NCBI GenBank assembly: GCA_003075315.1
Contig: QDFQ01000001.1
Span: 1,159,998 to 1,223,997, forward strand
Length of the DNA: 64,000 bases
Source of the DNA: Arthrobacter sp. TPD3018
GTDB lineage: Bacteria > Pseudomonadota > Alphaproteobacteria > Sphingomonadales > Sphingomonadaceae
Direction of reading: 5' to 3'
A program made the position numbers and the translations under genes. Of the stretch, positions 35,321 to 45,325 are shown piece by piece (within the stretch, counting starts at the first letter, position 1; each line of letters starts with the position of its first letter). The notes below the pieces were generated by a model. That model worked only from the letters and a program-made list of their open reading frames with translations, ran no database searches and had not been told where the DNA came from.

Positions 35321-35397
35321 CGTCATCGCGAGCGAAGCGCGGCAATCCTGGGCGTCCTGATCCGGCTCTGGATTGCTTCGCTACGCTCGCAATGACG
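35321..35397. repeat. REP-like palindrome (CGTCATCGCGAGCG family)
   Basis: CGTCATCGCGAGCGAAGCG with GGCAATCC, and the mirrored GGATTGCTTCGCTACGCTCGC then AATGACG split over the right arm. It lies eight bases after the DPP-IV stop. This sequence family differs from the CCCCGGAC family elsewhere in the window. Confidence 0.8.
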
Positions 35398-35446
35398 GAC
35401 CGGTGGTGACGTGCGTTCGTCACCATCCGCGATTAGAGCGTCACCC

Positions 35447-36163
35447 ATGCACTTCGTCGCCGCCTTTCACCTCTGGCCGTTCCTCGACACGGTCGTCAGC
35501 TATCTCGCCGCCTTCATACTGGGCACCGCGATTGGGGCGGAGCGGCAGTATCGGCAGCGGACCGCCGGTTTGCGCACCAACGCGCTCGTCGCGATCGGGG
35601 CGGCGGCGTTCGTCGATTTGGGGCAGCGGCTGGGTGGGGACGTCGAGTCGATCCGGGTGATCGCCTATGTCGTGTCGGGGATCGGCTTCCTTGGCGCGGG
35701 CGTCATCATGAAGGAGGGGATGAACGTCCGCGGGCTCAACACCGCGGCGACCTTGTGGTGTTCGGCGGCGGTGGGATCGATCGCCGGGTCGGACATGATC
35801 GCCGAGGCCGCGTTGCTGACCGGCGTCGTGCTGTTCGCCAATACGGCGCTGCGGCCGCTGGTCGATGCGATCAACCGCATCCCGATCGCCGGCGGCACGG
35901 TGGAGGCGACCTACAGCGTGACGATCACCGTGCCGGTCGCCGCGGCGGGACCGATGGGCGACGTGCTGGTCGGGCATCTCGAAGAGGCGGGACTGCCCGT
36001 TGCCGACCTCGACACGCAGGTGCGCGACGACGAGCATGTCGCGCTGGTCGCGACGCTGGTGGGCAGCGGCGTGGTGGATGCGGAGCTTGACGCATTGGTC
36101 GAGCATCTCGGCCGCGTGCATGGGATCGACCACGCAACATGGCAGCTGAGCACGCACGATTAG
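35447..36163 (+). CDS. MgtC/SapB-family membrane protein
   Basis: A 238-residue inner-membrane protein with four to five hydrophobic helices and the family signatures LGTAIGAERQYRQRTAGLRTNALVAIGAA, VVSGIGFLGAGVIMKEG and RGLNTAATLWCSAAVGSIAG, followed by a cytoplasmic ACT-like C-terminal domain (YSVTITVPVAA onward). MgtC proteins affect Mg2+ homeostasis and F-ATPase activity. ATG 35447 (MHFVAAFHLWPFLDTV) is chosen because the upstream part of the frame is poor sequence. It precedes asd by 62 bases. Confidence 0.9.
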   Translation: MHFVAAFHLWPFLDTVVSYLAAFILGTAIGAERQYRQRTAGLRTNALVAIGAAAFVDLGQRLGGDVESIRVIAYVVSGIGFLGAGVIMKEGMNVRGLNTAATLWCSAAVGSIAGSDMIAEAALLTGVVLFANTALRPLVDAINRIPIAGGTVEATYSVTITVPVAAAGPMGDVLVGHLEEAGLPVADLDTQVRDDEHVALVATLVGSGVVDAELDALVEHLGRVHGIDHATWQLSTHD

Positions 36164-36225
36164 GAAAGTCGGTGGACGTTTCCGCGCAACCGTATTAGGC
36201 GGCGCGCAGTGAGTTGGAGGACGTG

Positions 36226-37254
<1,029 letters not shown>

Positions 37255-37286
37255 GCGGCTGATAGCGGAGTGATAGCATCTGTCCC

Positions 37287-37535
37287 ATGGGACAGGTGCT
37301 GATCCGCAATCTCGACGACGAAACAATCGCGGCATATCGCCTAGCGGCGGAGCGGCATGATCGTTCGCTTGAGGCTGAGTTGCGCGATGTGTTGCGCCGC
37401 TTCCGCCCGTTGAGCGGCGACGCGCGCGCTGCACTGGGCGAGCGTATGGCAGCGATTCGTGCCATGACGCCGCAGGTCCCGCAGACTCCCAGCGACGTGC
37501 TGGTTCGGGACGATCGCGACGGCGCGCGAGATTGA
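37287..37535 (+). CDS. FitA/VapB-like antitoxin
   Basis: An 82-residue protein starting GQVLIRNLDDETIAAYRLAAERHDRSLEAELRDVL, the FitA-type ribbon-helix-helix DNA-binding pattern used by antitoxins of PIN-domain toxins. The C-terminal tail (TPSDVLVRDDRDGARD) is the likely toxin-binding part. Its stop overlaps the toxin start (TTGA at 37532), giving coupled synthesis. Autoregulation by binding the promoter region at 37255-37286 is expected for the family. Confidence 0.88.
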   Translation: MGQVLIRNLDDETIAAYRLAAERHDRSLEAELRDVLRRFRPLSGDARAALGERMAAIRAMTPQVPQTPSDVLVRDDRDGARD

Positions 37536-37951
37536 CCTTGATCGTCGATACGAGCGTCGCACTGAAATGGGCGGTCGCGGAGGAGGGTTCCGATCGCGCT
37601 TCGACGTTCCTCGGTGGCGATCTGGTGGCTCCCGAGTTGCTTCTGAGCGAGCTGGGCAACGCTCTTTGGAAGAAGGTCCGTCAGGGCGAGATTGGCGCTC
37701 TACAGGCGACCGCAGCATTCGCTGAGATCGAAGCGTGGCTGCCGATCGTCTCGACGATTCCCGTTTCGGGTCGCGGGCTGGAGATCGCCTTGGCGTTGGA
37801 CCATCCGGTCTATGATTGCCTGTATCTCGCGCTCGCCGAGGCGACCGGCTGGAAAATCCTCACGGCAGACCGGCGCCTCATCGCGAACTGCCGGGATACC
37901 GTGTTCGCCGAAATGCTCGTGTCGTTAGACGACCAGGCGTTAGGCGTTTAG
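37532..37951 (+). CDS. VapC-like PIN-domain ribonuclease toxin
   Basis: A 139-residue PIN-domain protein. Acidic active-site residues are visible: Asp6 in LIVDTSVALKW, the glutamate in LLLSELGNALW, Asp in HPVYDCLYLALAE and Asp in ILTADRRLI. VapC toxins cleave tRNA or rRNA at metal-dependent sites. Translation starts at TTG 37532 within the antitoxin stop. The set is complete and chromosomal, between asd and a small hypothetical gene. Confidence 0.9.
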   Translation: MTLIVDTSVALKWAVAEEGSDRASTFLGGDLVAPELLLSELGNALWKKVRQGEIGALQATAAFAEIEAWLPIVSTIPVSGRGLEIALALDHPVYDCLYLALAEATGWKILTADRRLIANCRDTVFAEMLVSLDDQALGV

Positions 37952-37959
37952 GTCGTCCC

Positions 37960-38220
37960 TCACGCCCGGCGGTGCTTACCGCCGTAATGCTGGCCGACAT
38001 ACTGGCCGATGCGGGCCATTTCTGTCGCGGCGGCGCGGGTGGCTTCGGCGCAGCAGGGCAGGGGATCGCGTTCGGCCTGGGCGGCGCGCATCGCGACGCG
38101 TTCGGTGAGCTCCTCGATATCGGCGCGGCTGAGCACGTTCTTTTCGCGCAACAGGCACAACAGGCTTTGCAGGATCACGAGGCTTTCGTCGCCCGTGCCG
38201 GTCCGATGCAGGTCCATCAT
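37960..38220 (-). CDS. Small hypothetical protein, 86 residues
   Basis: The ATG pair at 38220/38217 is preceded by AAGGAGAG, a strong ribosome site, so a short protein MDLHRTGTGDESLVILQSLL is favoured over the longer open frame. It continues REKNVLSRADIEELTERVAMRAAQ, a helical, soluble pattern with two cysteines. No family recognised. It is convergent with the toxin gene, eight bases between stops. Confidence 0.6.
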   Translation of the reverse strand: MMDLHRTGTGDESLVILQSLLCLLREKNVLSRADIEELTERVAMRAAQAERDPLPCCAEATRAAATEMARIGQYVGQHYGGKHRRA

Positions 38221-38540
38221 CGCTCTCCTTGCTTGTTTTGAAGGGAGAGTATGCTTTTTTTGCGGGGTTGGGAAGCTGGCAGCGGAGGTTCGGGAATGGG
38301 CTTTGCGTTGGGTGTGGATCGGTGTTCGGAATGCCGAATTGGTATGGCCTCGTCCCGTCACCCCGGACTTGATCTGAGGTCCCGCTTCGGCGCTCGCGGA
38401 GAATAGCGGGACCCCGGATCAAGTCCGGGGTGATGATGGGGGCGGGGTTCGCGGCAACGCCGCAGCTTGGCGATCGGTGCTGGACAGGCGGACGATCACG
38501 ACCCACGTGGGATCACGCCCACAATCATGGATCACGACTC
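38221..38540. other. Gene-free stretch before the alpha/beta hydrolase
   Basis: About 320 bases holding the ribosome site of the small minus-strand gene, a REP-like palindrome (38355-38434) and about 100 bases of GC-rich leader before the hydrolase. No further gene is supported. Confidence 0.5.
38355..38434. repeat. REP-like palindrome (CCCCGGACTTGATCC family)
   Basis: CCGTCACCCCGGACTTGATC on the left and GATCAAGTCCGGGGTGATG on the right with inner GTCCCGCT and AGCGGGAC. Between divergently read genes, so it is unlikely to act as a terminator for both. Confidence 0.85.
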
Positions 38541-39302
38541 TTGGCTGCTTCCCCGACCGATCCGCAGTATTTCGCCAGCTTCGACGGCACCCGCATCGCC
38601 TATCGCGAGCTGGGAGAGGGGCGGCCTGTCGTCCTGATCCACGGCTATTTCTCCACGGCGGAGGTCAATTGGATCAAATACGGCCATGCCGCCGCGATTG
38701 CGGCCAAGGGCTTCAGGGTCATCATGCCGGACCTGCGTGGTCACGGGTCGTCGGACAAGCCACATGATCGTGCCGCCTATCCGGCGGATGCGCTGATGCG
38801 CGACGGGATGGCGCTGATCGACCATCTGGGGCTGAGCGATTACGATCTCGGCGGTTATTCGCTGGGGGGGCGGACGACGATGCGAATGCTCGCCAACGAG
38901 GCGACGCCGCGCCGCGCGGTCATTGCGGGCATGGGGCTGACCGGGATCGTCAGCACGGCGGGACGCGGCGGCTATTTCCGCCACGTGCTGACCAACCTCG
39001 GCAGTTTCGAGCGCGGTTCGGGCGAGTGGATGACCGAGGCGTTCCTGAAGACGACCGGGGGCGATCCCGTGGCGCTGCTCAACGTGCTCGAGACGTTCGT
39101 CGATACGCCGATCGAGGCGGTCGAGGCGATCGATGTGCCGACACTGATCGTCGCAGGCATCGACGACGACGACAATGGATCGGGCGCGGCGCTGGCCGAC
39201 GCGCTGCCACAGGCGATCTTCCGCGAGATTCCCGGCAATCACATGAGCGCGGTCACCAAGCCGGAGCTGGGCCAGGCGATCGCCGACTTCCTGAGCGCTT
39301 GA
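38541..39302 (+). CDS. Alpha/beta hydrolase
   Basis: About 253 residues from TTG 38541 (start uncertain; the frame is open to 38430 but that part lies inside the REP element). Fold markers: VVLIHGYFSTAEVNW (oxyanion HG), VIMPDLRGHGSSDKP, nucleophile serine in LGGYSLGGRTT, acid in IVAGIDDDDNG and histidine in IPGNHMSAV. Resembles small esterases or haloperoxidase-like hydrolases; the substrate is unknown. It ends 77 bases before the ACE-type peptidase. Confidence 0.88.
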   Translation: MAASPTDPQYFASFDGTRIAYRELGEGRPVVLIHGYFSTAEVNWIKYGHAAAIAAKGFRVIMPDLRGHGSSDKPHDRAAYPADALMRDGMALIDHLGLSDYDLGGYSLGGRTTMRMLANEATPRRAVIAGMGLTGIVSTAGRGGYFRHVLTNLGSFERGSGEWMTEAFLKTTGGDPVALLNVLETFVDTPIEAVEAIDVPTLIVAGIDDDDNGSGAALADALPQAIFREIPGNHMSAVTKPELGQAIADFLSA

Positions 39303-39379
39303 CCGCAGGCGCTTGACCGAAAGGGGCGCCCCCGCGCATCGTGTCGGCAACGACAAGAAGTCAGTAGGGGATTGTTTTC

Positions 39380-41215
39380 ATGCGTCTCGTTTCCACCGCC
39401 GCGCTGGCCGCGACGCTGTTTGCCGCGCCCGTCGCGGCGCAGACCGCACCGGCTGGGCAGGCCGCTTCGACGGCGAAGCCGACCGCTTCCGAGGCAGACG
39501 CCTATGTCGCCGCGGTCGAGAAGGAGGCCGCCGACCTGTCGGTGCCCGCGCAGCAGGTCGCCTGGGTCAATGCGACCTATATCACCGACGATACCGATGC
39601 GCTGGCGGCGAAATCGGGCGCGGAGCTGACCGAGAAAGCGGTGCAATGGGCGAAGGGCGCGGCGCGCTTCAACGGCGTGACCGGCCTGTCCTATGACACC
39701 AAGCGCAAGCTCGATCTGCTGAAGAACGGCGTCGGCCTGCCTGCGCCGACGACACCGGGCGCCGCGACCGAGCTCGCGACGCTGACGACGCGCATGTCGT
39801 CGCGCTACGGCAAGGGCAAGGGGACGCTGGACGGCAAGCCGATCAACGGATCGGACATCGAGGCGGCGATGGGCACGACGCGCGATCCCGCCAAGCTGAA
39901 GGAGATGTGGGTCAGCTGGAACGACAATGTCGGCGCGCCGATGCGGGCCGATTATACGCGGATGACCGCAATCTCGAACGCGGGCGCGAAGGAGCTGGGC
40001 TTCGCCGATGTCGGGGCGATGTGGCGCTCCGGCTATGACATGACGCCGCAGCAGTTCGAGGCGTTGACCGACCAGATCTGGAAAGAGGTGGAGCCGCTCT
40101 ACCTCTCGCTGCACACCTATGTCCGCTGGAAGCTGAACGAGAAATACGGCGATGCGGTGCAGGCGAAGACCGGGCCGATCCGCAGCGACCTGCTCGGCAA
40201 TATGTGGGCGCAGGAATGGGGCAATATCTACGATCTTGTCGCGCCCAAGGGGGCGGGCGATCTGGGTTATGACACCGGCGATCTGCTGAAGGCGAAGGGC
40301 TATGATCCCGTTCGCATGGTGAAGCAGGGCGAGGCCTTCTATTCGTCGCTGGGCTTCGCGCCGCTGCCCGAGACGTTCTGGCAGCGTTCGCAGATCGTGA
40401 AGCCGGCCGATCGAGAGGTGATCTGCCATGCGTCGGCATGGGATATCGACAATATGGACGATATCCGCATCAAGATGTGCACCAAGGTGAACGGCGACGA
40501 TTTCGTCACCATCCACCATGAGCTGGGCCACAATTACTATCAGCGCGCGTACAAGAACCAGCCGTATCTTTACAAGAACGGCGCCAATGACGGCTTCCAC
40601 GAGGCGATCGGCGATACGGTCGCGCTGTCGATCACGCCGGATTATCTGGTGAAGATCGGGCTGTTGCAGCCGACACAGGTGCCCGCCGCGGACAAGGATA
40701 TCGGCCTGTTGCTGCGGCAGGCGATGGACAAGGTGGCGTTCCTGCCGTTCGGCCTGCTGGTCGACAAATGGCGCTGGGACGTCTTTTCGGGCAAGATCGC
40801 GCCCGGCCAGTATCAGCAGGGCTGGGACGCGCTGCGCCTGAAATATCAGGGGATCGTGCCGCCGGTGGCGCGCGACGAAACCAAGTTCGACGCGGGTGCG
40901 AAATACCACATTCCGGGCACGGTGCCCTATGCGCGCTATTTCCTGGCGCGGGTGCTGCAGTTCCAGTTCTATAAGGCGGCGTGCGAGCAGGCAGGCTGGA
41001 AGGGGCCGCTGCATCGCTGCTCGTTCTACGGCAACAAGGCGGTCGGCGAGAAGCTGAATGCGATGCTGAGCATGGGCCAGTCGAAGCCGTGGCCGGACGC
41101 GCTGCAGGTGATGACCGGCACGCGACAGATGTCTGGCAAGGCGCTGGTGGAATATTTCGCGCCGCTGAAGACGTGGCTGGACCAGCAGAACAAGGGCAAG
41201 CCGCAGGGTTGGTGA
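39380..41215 (+). CDS. M2-family peptidyl-dipeptidase (ACE-like)
   Basis: A secreted zinc peptidase of 611 residues, related to angiotensin-converting enzyme, which removes C-terminal dipeptides. Signal peptide MRLVSTAALAATLFAAPVAAQ. The zinc motif is HELGH (380-384) with the third ligand Glu408 in DGFHEAIGDTVALS. Other family landmarks are WDIDNMDDIRIKMCTKV and the region IPGTVPYARYFLARVLQFQFY. A full-length single catalytic domain. REP-like sequence follows the stop. Confidence 0.96.
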   Translation: MRLVSTAALAATLFAAPVAAQTAPAGQAASTAKPTASEADAYVAAVEKEAADLSVPAQQVAWVNATYITDDTDALAAKSGAELTEKAVQWAKGAARFNGVTGLSYDTKRKLDLLKNGVGLPAPTTPGAATELATLTTRMSSRYGKGKGTLDGKPINGSDIEAAMGTTRDPAKLKEMWVSWNDNVGAPMRADYTRMTAISNAGAKELGFADVGAMWRSGYDMTPQQFEALTDQIWKEVEPLYLSLHTYVRWKLNEKYGDAVQAKTGPIRSDLLGNMWAQEWGNIYDLVAPKGAGDLGYDTGDLLKAKGYDPVRMVKQGEAFYSSLGFAPLPETFWQRSQIVKPADREVICHASAWDIDNMDDIRIKMCTKVNGDDFVTIHHELGHNYYQRAYKNQPYLYKNGANDGFHEAIGDTVALSITPDYLVKIGLLQPTQVPAADKDIGLLLRQAMDKVAFLPFGLLVDKWRWDVFSGKIAPGQYQQGWDALRLKYQGIVPPVARDETKFDAGAKYHIPGTVPYARYFLARVLQFQFYKAACEQAGWKGPLHRCSFYGNKAVGEKLNAMLSMGQSKPWPDALQVMTGTRQMSGKALVEYFAPLKTWLDQQNKGKPQGW

Positions 41216-41252
41216 TGGAGGGAGGTGTTCGGGGCGGTTGCTCCGAATGCCT

Positions 41253-41360
41253 CGTCACCCCGGACCTTGTCCGGGGTCGACCAAGCCGCGGGGGTGAGGC
41301 GGGAGGTTTTGGCCGTCCCCCTCGCCGCGGAGTGGACCCCGGAACGAGTCCGGGGTGACG
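41253..41360. repeat. REP-like palindrome (GGACCTTGTCCGGGG variant)
   Basis: CGTCACCCCGGACCTTGTCC on the left and GAACGAGTCCGGGGTGACG on the right with inner GGTCGACC-type and GTGGACCCC arms. The same long variant occurs at 63451-63559. Lies between the convergent ACE-type and peroxiredoxin genes. Confidence 0.85.
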
Positions 41361-41398
41361 GTGTGTTTGGGGTGAGGGTTCGCCTCACCCTCTCCGCA

Positions 41399-41878
41399 TC
41401 ACAAAGCGTTGAGCAGGTGTTCGGCGCTGCTGACCTTGAATTCGCCGGGGGCTTCGACGTGGAGTTGCTTCACGACGCCGTCTTCGACCAGCAGCGTGTA
41501 GCGCTGGCTGCGCAGGCCCATGCCGAACTTGCTGCCGTCCATCGTCAGGCCGACCGCCTTGGCGAAATCGCCATTGCCGTCCGCGAGCATGGTGATGCCC
41601 TCGGCGTCCTGCGACTTGGCCCAGGCGCCCATGACGAAGGCGTCGTTGACCGAGGTGCAGGCGATTTCGTCCACGCCCTTGGCGGCGAGCGCGTCGCGCT
41701 TCTCAACGAAGCCGGGCAGGTGGCGGGCGGAGCAGGTCGGCGTGAAGGCGCCGGGCACCGCGAAGAGCGCGACGGTACGGCCGCGGAAGAAATCCTCGGT
41801 GGAGACCTGATCGGGGCCATCGGGCGTGACCTTGGTCAGGGTGGCGCTGGGGATGGTGTCGCCGACGGTGATCGTCAT
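41399..41878 (-). CDS. Peroxiredoxin, Prx5/AhpC-TSA type
   Basis: A 159-residue thiol peroxidase reducing H2O2 and organic peroxides with glutathione or thioredoxin. The peroxidatic Cys49 sits in FAVPGAFTPTCSARHLPGF; the rest (DAFVMGAWAKSQ, FGMGLRSQRYTLLVEDGVV) matches the Prx5 subgroup. Paired ATGs at 41881/41878 follow GGAG; the second has the better spacing. Divergent from yqgE. Confidence 0.95.
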   Translation of the reverse strand: MTITVGDTIPSATLTKVTPDGPDQVSTEDFFRGRTVALFAVPGAFTPTCSARHLPGFVEKRDALAAKGVDEIACTSVNDAFVMGAWAKSQDAEGITMLADGNGDFAKAVGLTMDGSKFGMGLRSQRYTLLVEDGVVKQLHVEAPGEFKVSSAEHLLNAL

Positions 41879-41980
41879 CATGGGTCTCCGGGTAGAAAGG
41901 TTGCGAGCGGGACCGTCGGCCACATCGCCGCCGATTTCAAGCATGGCGCCGGCCAGCGGGACGGTTATGGTGGCAAGGTT

Positions 41981-42541
41981 ATGGAAGGTCCCGTTTATCT
42001 GTCCGGCCAGTTCCTGCTCGCGATGCCGGGCATGGCCGATCCCAGTTTCGACCATGCGGTGATTGCGATGTGCGCGCATGACGCGGACGGCGCGCTGGGC
42101 GTGGGGCTCGGCGCGACGATCGACGGGCTGACGCTGCACGACCTGCTCGACCAGTTCGACATCGCGCATGGCGCTGCACCGCCCGCGCCGGTACATTTCG
42201 GTGGGCCGGTGGAGCCGCGCCGCGGCTTCGTGCTGCATTCGCTCGATTGGGCGGGACAGGACACGGTCGAGGTCGCCGGGCGCTGGGCGCTGTCCGGCAC
42301 GATCGACGTGCTGCGCGCGATCGCCGACGGGACGGGGCCGTCACGCTATATCGCGGCGCTTGGCTATGCGGGCTGGTCGGCCGGGCAGCTTGACGCGGAG
42401 CTGTCGCAGCCGGGGTGGTTCCATGTCGCGGGCGACGATGCGCTGCTGTTCGACACGCCCGCGCCGCAGCGGTGGAGCAGCGCCTTCGCCAAGGCGGGGA
42501 TCGACCCGCGGCTGCTGGTGGTGGGGACGGGCACGGCCTGA
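41981..42541 (+). CDS. YqgE/AlgH-family protein
   Basis: A 186-residue conserved protein. PVYLSGQFLLAMPGMADPSFDHAVIAMCAHDADGALG (split at residue 20) is the family opening, and FGGPVEPRRGFVLHSLDW is its central motif. The function is unclear; links to alginate regulation and redox have been suggested. The long frame upstream to 41225 is antisense to the peroxiredoxin and is ignored; ATG 41981 has AAGG just before it. The ahcY gene follows after 86 bases. Confidence 0.9.
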   Translation: MEGPVYLSGQFLLAMPGMADPSFDHAVIAMCAHDADGALGVGLGATIDGLTLHDLLDQFDIAHGAAPPAPVHFGGPVEPRRGFVLHSLDWAGQDTVEVAGRWALSGTIDVLRAIADGTGPSRYIAALGYAGWSAGQLDAELSQPGWFHVAGDDALLFDTPAPQRWSSAFAKAGIDPRLLVVGTGTA

Positions 42542-42545
42542 CGAG

Positions 42546-42565
42546 ATATAAAGATATCTTTATAT
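42546..42565. promoter_or_regulatory. 20-bp perfect palindromic operator before ahcY
   Basis: ATATAAAGAT is followed immediately by its exact reverse complement. It stands out as an AT island in GC-rich DNA, 62 bases ahead of the ahcY start. The form is like operators of ArsR-family SAM/SAH-cycle regulators (SahR/SamR type) described before ahcY, metK and met genes in proteobacteria. Regulator identity is inference. Confidence 0.6.
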
Positions 42566-42627
42566 TTGATCTGTAGAGTCGGAGCGGTTAGGGGCAACCC
42601 ATCCAAACCTCTTCAGGAGCATGCCAC

Positions 42628-44055
42628 GTGGCTACTGCGCTCGCGCCCAACGGCACGAACACCGATTACGTCATCAAGGACATCAGCCTCGCTGATTTCG
42701 GCCGCGCCGAGATCAAGATCGCCGAGACCGAGATGCCCGGCCTGATGGCCCTGCGCGACGAATTCGGCGCTGCTCAGCCGCTCAAGGGCGCGCGCATCAC
42801 CGGCTCGCTGCACATGACGATCCAGACCGCCGTGCTGATCGAGACGCTGACCGCACTCGGCGCCGATGTGCGTTGGGCGACCTGCAACATCTTCTCGACG
42901 CAGGACCATGCCGCCGCCGCGATCGCCGCGACGGGCGTGCCGGTGTTCGCGGTGAAGGGCGAGAGCCTTGCCGAATATTGGGACTATGTCGGCGACATCT
43001 TCACCTGGGACGGCGACGTCGAGGGTCAGACTGCCAACATCATCCTGGACGATGGCGGCGACGCGACCATGTTCGCGCTGTGGGGCGCGAAGCTGGAAGC
43101 CGGCGCGACCTTCGCCGAGCCCGAGAATGAAGAGGAAGTCGAGTTCCAGCGGTCGGTGAAGGCGTTCATCGCCAAGAAGCCGGGCTATCTGACCCAGACC
43201 GTCAAGAACCTGAAGGGCGTGTCGGAAGAGACGACCACCGGCGTTCACCGCCTGTACGAGATCGCGAAGAAGGGCGAGCTGCCTTTCCCCGCCATCAACG
43301 TCAACGACTCGGTCACCAAGTCGAAGTTCGACAACCTCTATGGCTGCAAGGAATCGCTGGTCGACGCGATCCGTCGCGCCACCGACGTCATGCTGGCGGG
43401 CAAGGTCGCCGCGGTCGCCGGTTTTGGCGACGTGGGCAAGGGCTCGGCCCAGTCGCTCCGCAATGGCGGCGCGCGCGTGCTCGTGACCGAAATCGACCCG
43501 ATCTGCGCGCTGCAGGCGGCGATGGAGGGCTTCGAGGTCGTGACCATGGATGAGGCCGTGAAGCGCGCCGACATCTTCGTCACCGCGACCGGCAACGCCG
43601 ACGTCATCACAGCCGATCACATGAAGGCGATGAAGCCCATGTCGATCGTCTGCAACATCGGCCACTTCGATAGCGAGATCCAGATCGCGGCGCTGTCGAA
43701 CTACAAGTGGACCGAAGTGAAGCCCGGCACTGACCTGGTCGAGTTCCCGGACGGCAAGCAGATCATCGTGCTGGCCAAGGGCCGCCTGGTGAATCTGGGC
43801 TGCGCGACCGGCCACCCGTCGTTCGTCATGTCGGCCTCGTTCACCAACCAGACGCTCGCCCAGATCGAGCTGTGGACCAAGGGCGAGAACTACAAGAACG
43901 AAGTCTACGTTCTGCCGAAGCACCTCGACGAGAAGGTCGCCGCGCTCCACCTCGAAAAGCTGGGCGTCCAGCTGTCGAAGCTGTCGGAAAAGCAGGCCGC
44001 TTACATCGGCGTGCCGGTGGAAGGCCCGTTCAAGCCGGATCATTACCGCTACTGA
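42628..44055 (+). CDS. ahcY: Adenosylhomocysteinase (SAH hydrolase)
   Basis: Splits S-adenosylhomocysteine into adenosine and homocysteine, closing the methyl cycle. 475 residues, the long bacterial form. Motifs: [35 protein letters not shown], the NAD site [36 protein letters not shown] and the conserved C-terminal KPDHYRY. The start is GTG 42628 with AGGAG eight bases ahead. A 20-bp palindrome lies upstream and a strong terminator downstream, making it a one-gene unit. Confidence 0.98.
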   Translation: MATALAPNGTNTDYVIKDISLADFGRAEIKIAETEMPGLMALRDEFGAAQPLKGARITGSLHMTIQTAVLIETLTALGADVRWATCNIFSTQDHAAAAIAATGVPVFAVKGESLAEYWDYVGDIFTWDGDVEGQTANIILDDGGDATMFALWGAKLEAGATFAEPENEEEVEFQRSVKAFIAKKPGYLTQTVKNLKGVSEETTTGVHRLYEIAKKGELPFPAINVNDSVTKSKFDNLYGCKESLVDAIRRATDVMLAGKVAAVAGFGDVGKGSAQSLRNGGARVLVTEIDPICALQAAMEGFEVVTMDEAVKRADIFVTATGNADVITADHMKAMKPMSIVCNIGHFDSEIQIAALSNYKWTEVKPGTDLVEFPDGKQIIVLAKGRLVNLGCATGHPSFVMSASFTNQTLAQIELWTKGENYKNEVYVLPKHLDEKVAALHLEKLGVQLSKLSEKQAAYIGVPVEGPFKPDHYRY

Positions 44056-44095
44056 TCCGGATGGCGCCCGGTATCGGGTGCTGCGGATAGGAAGA

Positions 44096-44126
44096 GGGGC
44101 GACACCGCGAGGTGCCGCCCCTTTTT
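44096..44126 (+). terminator. Rho-independent terminator of ahcY
   Basis: GGGGCGACACC, loop GCGA, GGTGCCGCCCC (one mismatch) followed by TTTTT; begins 40 bases after the ahcY stop. Confidence 0.85.
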
Positions 44127-44146
44127 CGTTGTCTGGTGAACACATC

Positions 44147-44229
44147 CGTCACCCCAGCGAAGGCTGGGGTTTCCTGCGGCTCTTTCAGCGTCGTCTAACC
44201 CAAAGATCCCAGCCTTCGCTGGGATGACG
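44147..44229. repeat. REP-like palindrome (CCCCAGCGAAGGCTGGGG family)
   Basis: Contains two short hairpins facing each other: CGTCACCCCAGCGAAGGCTG and CCCAGCCTTCGCTGGGATGACG with about 45 bases between. The same family is at 51807-51889. Confidence 0.85.
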
Positions 44230-44294
44230 ATTTGCGGGAATGGACGCCGGACGCTGTCGCCGGACAGATGGGGCGGTCACCCGCCCCCACATGT

Positions 44295-44879
44295 TTACTT
44301 CGGTGCGGCGCTGCTGGTGACGGCGCCGGTCGCCGAGGCGGCGGTTGCGGCGGCGAGCTGGGCGGCGGTGATGCCGACGATCACCTTGCCGCTGGCGTCG
44401 GCGCTGAAGCCGTTGATCGGCAACTTTACCTCACCCTTGGCGGTGGTGAGCGTCACGAATTCGGCGTCGGCCGACTTGATCGTACCGAGTGCCGCGCCGC
44501 CGAGACCGGTGACGGCGGTGCCGGGGACCAGCTTCGCCTTCACCGCGGCCTGGGCCTGCGCCTGCGAGCTGGCGATCGCCGCATCGAGCTGCGCCTTGGT
44601 CATCGCCATGGCGAAGCCCTTGTCGGTCTTGCCGATCGAGGCCGGCGGCACGGGCACCTGTGCGGTGCCGGTGTTGAGGACGATCGCCTGCGGCGTGACG
44701 CTGGCGACGGTGCCGAGCGAGACGCCCGCGCTGTCGTAGATCGTGGCGCCGACCGTCGGGGTGGTCGCGGTCGCGCTGGCACCGGCCTGCGCGCTCGCGC
44801 CGGCGGCCGGAGCCTGTTGTGCCACAGCCGCGGCGGGCATCAGCATCAGGGTGCCGATCGTCAGGGCCAAGGTACGCAT
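44295..44879 (-). CDS. Secreted protein with duplicated PRC-barrel-like unit
   Basis: 194 residues with a signal peptide (RTLALTIGTLMLMPAAAVAQ), an Ala/Thr/Gly linker and two similar halves: VGATIYDSAGVSLGTVASVT...VPPASIGKTDKGFAMAMTKAQLDAAI and PGTAVTGLGGAALGTIKSAD...LPINGFSADASGKVIVGITAAQLAAAT. Each half has the G-x-x-L-G-T-(V/I) turn of PRC-barrel-type strands and ends in an AQLDAAI-like helix. A sphingomonad periplasmic protein of unknown role. A single gene, convergent with ahcY. Confidence 0.75.
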   Translation of the reverse strand: MRTLALTIGTLMLMPAAAVAQQAPAAGASAQAGASATATTPTVGATIYDSAGVSLGTVASVTPQAIVLNTGTAQVPVPPASIGKTDKGFAMAMTKAQLDAAIASSQAQAQAAVKAKLVPGTAVTGLGGAALGTIKSADAEFVTLTTAKGEVKLPINGFSADASGKVIVGITAAQLAAATAASATGAVTSSAAPK

Positions 44880-44975
44880 CGAGTGTCTCCATTGTTGCTC
44901 GTTGTGACAAAGTAACGATGGGATTTCGGATGCGGTTCCGCCCGTTTTTGGCGGTGAGCTGAGAGTCCTTTCAGA

Positions 44976-45325
44976 TCAACTGGTTATGGGTAAGCGGACC
45001 GTCCCGTCTTCGGCACGCTTCAGCGGACCGTAGCCAAGAACGGCCTCCAGCGGCAGCGGCCCGTACAGATGCGGGAACAGCTGGCCACCGCGCGATTCCT
45101 CCCATTTCAGCGATGCGCCGAAGCTGCCGAGATCGACTGCGGCGACGTGCAGATCGCTCTGCCCGGCGAAATGCTTGTCGACGGTTTCGGTCAGCTGCTC
45201 GGCGGTCGACATGTGGATGTAGCCATCCGCCAAGTCGACCGGGGCGCCGGCGAAGCTGCCGTCACGTTCCAACGCGGCCATCTGTTCCGCGGTCAGCACC
45301 TTATAGGCGACGAGGGGGAGGGCGC

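Noticed and set aside
39239..41014. 591-codon frame antisense to the ACE-like peptidase
   Set aside because: Shadow; the plus-strand gene has HELGH and a signal peptide.
42613..44145. 510-codon open frame antisense to ahcY
   Set aside because: It mirrors the ahcY reading frame; high GC at third positions creates such shadows. The translation is rich in His/Arg/Val with no domain, and no ribosome site.
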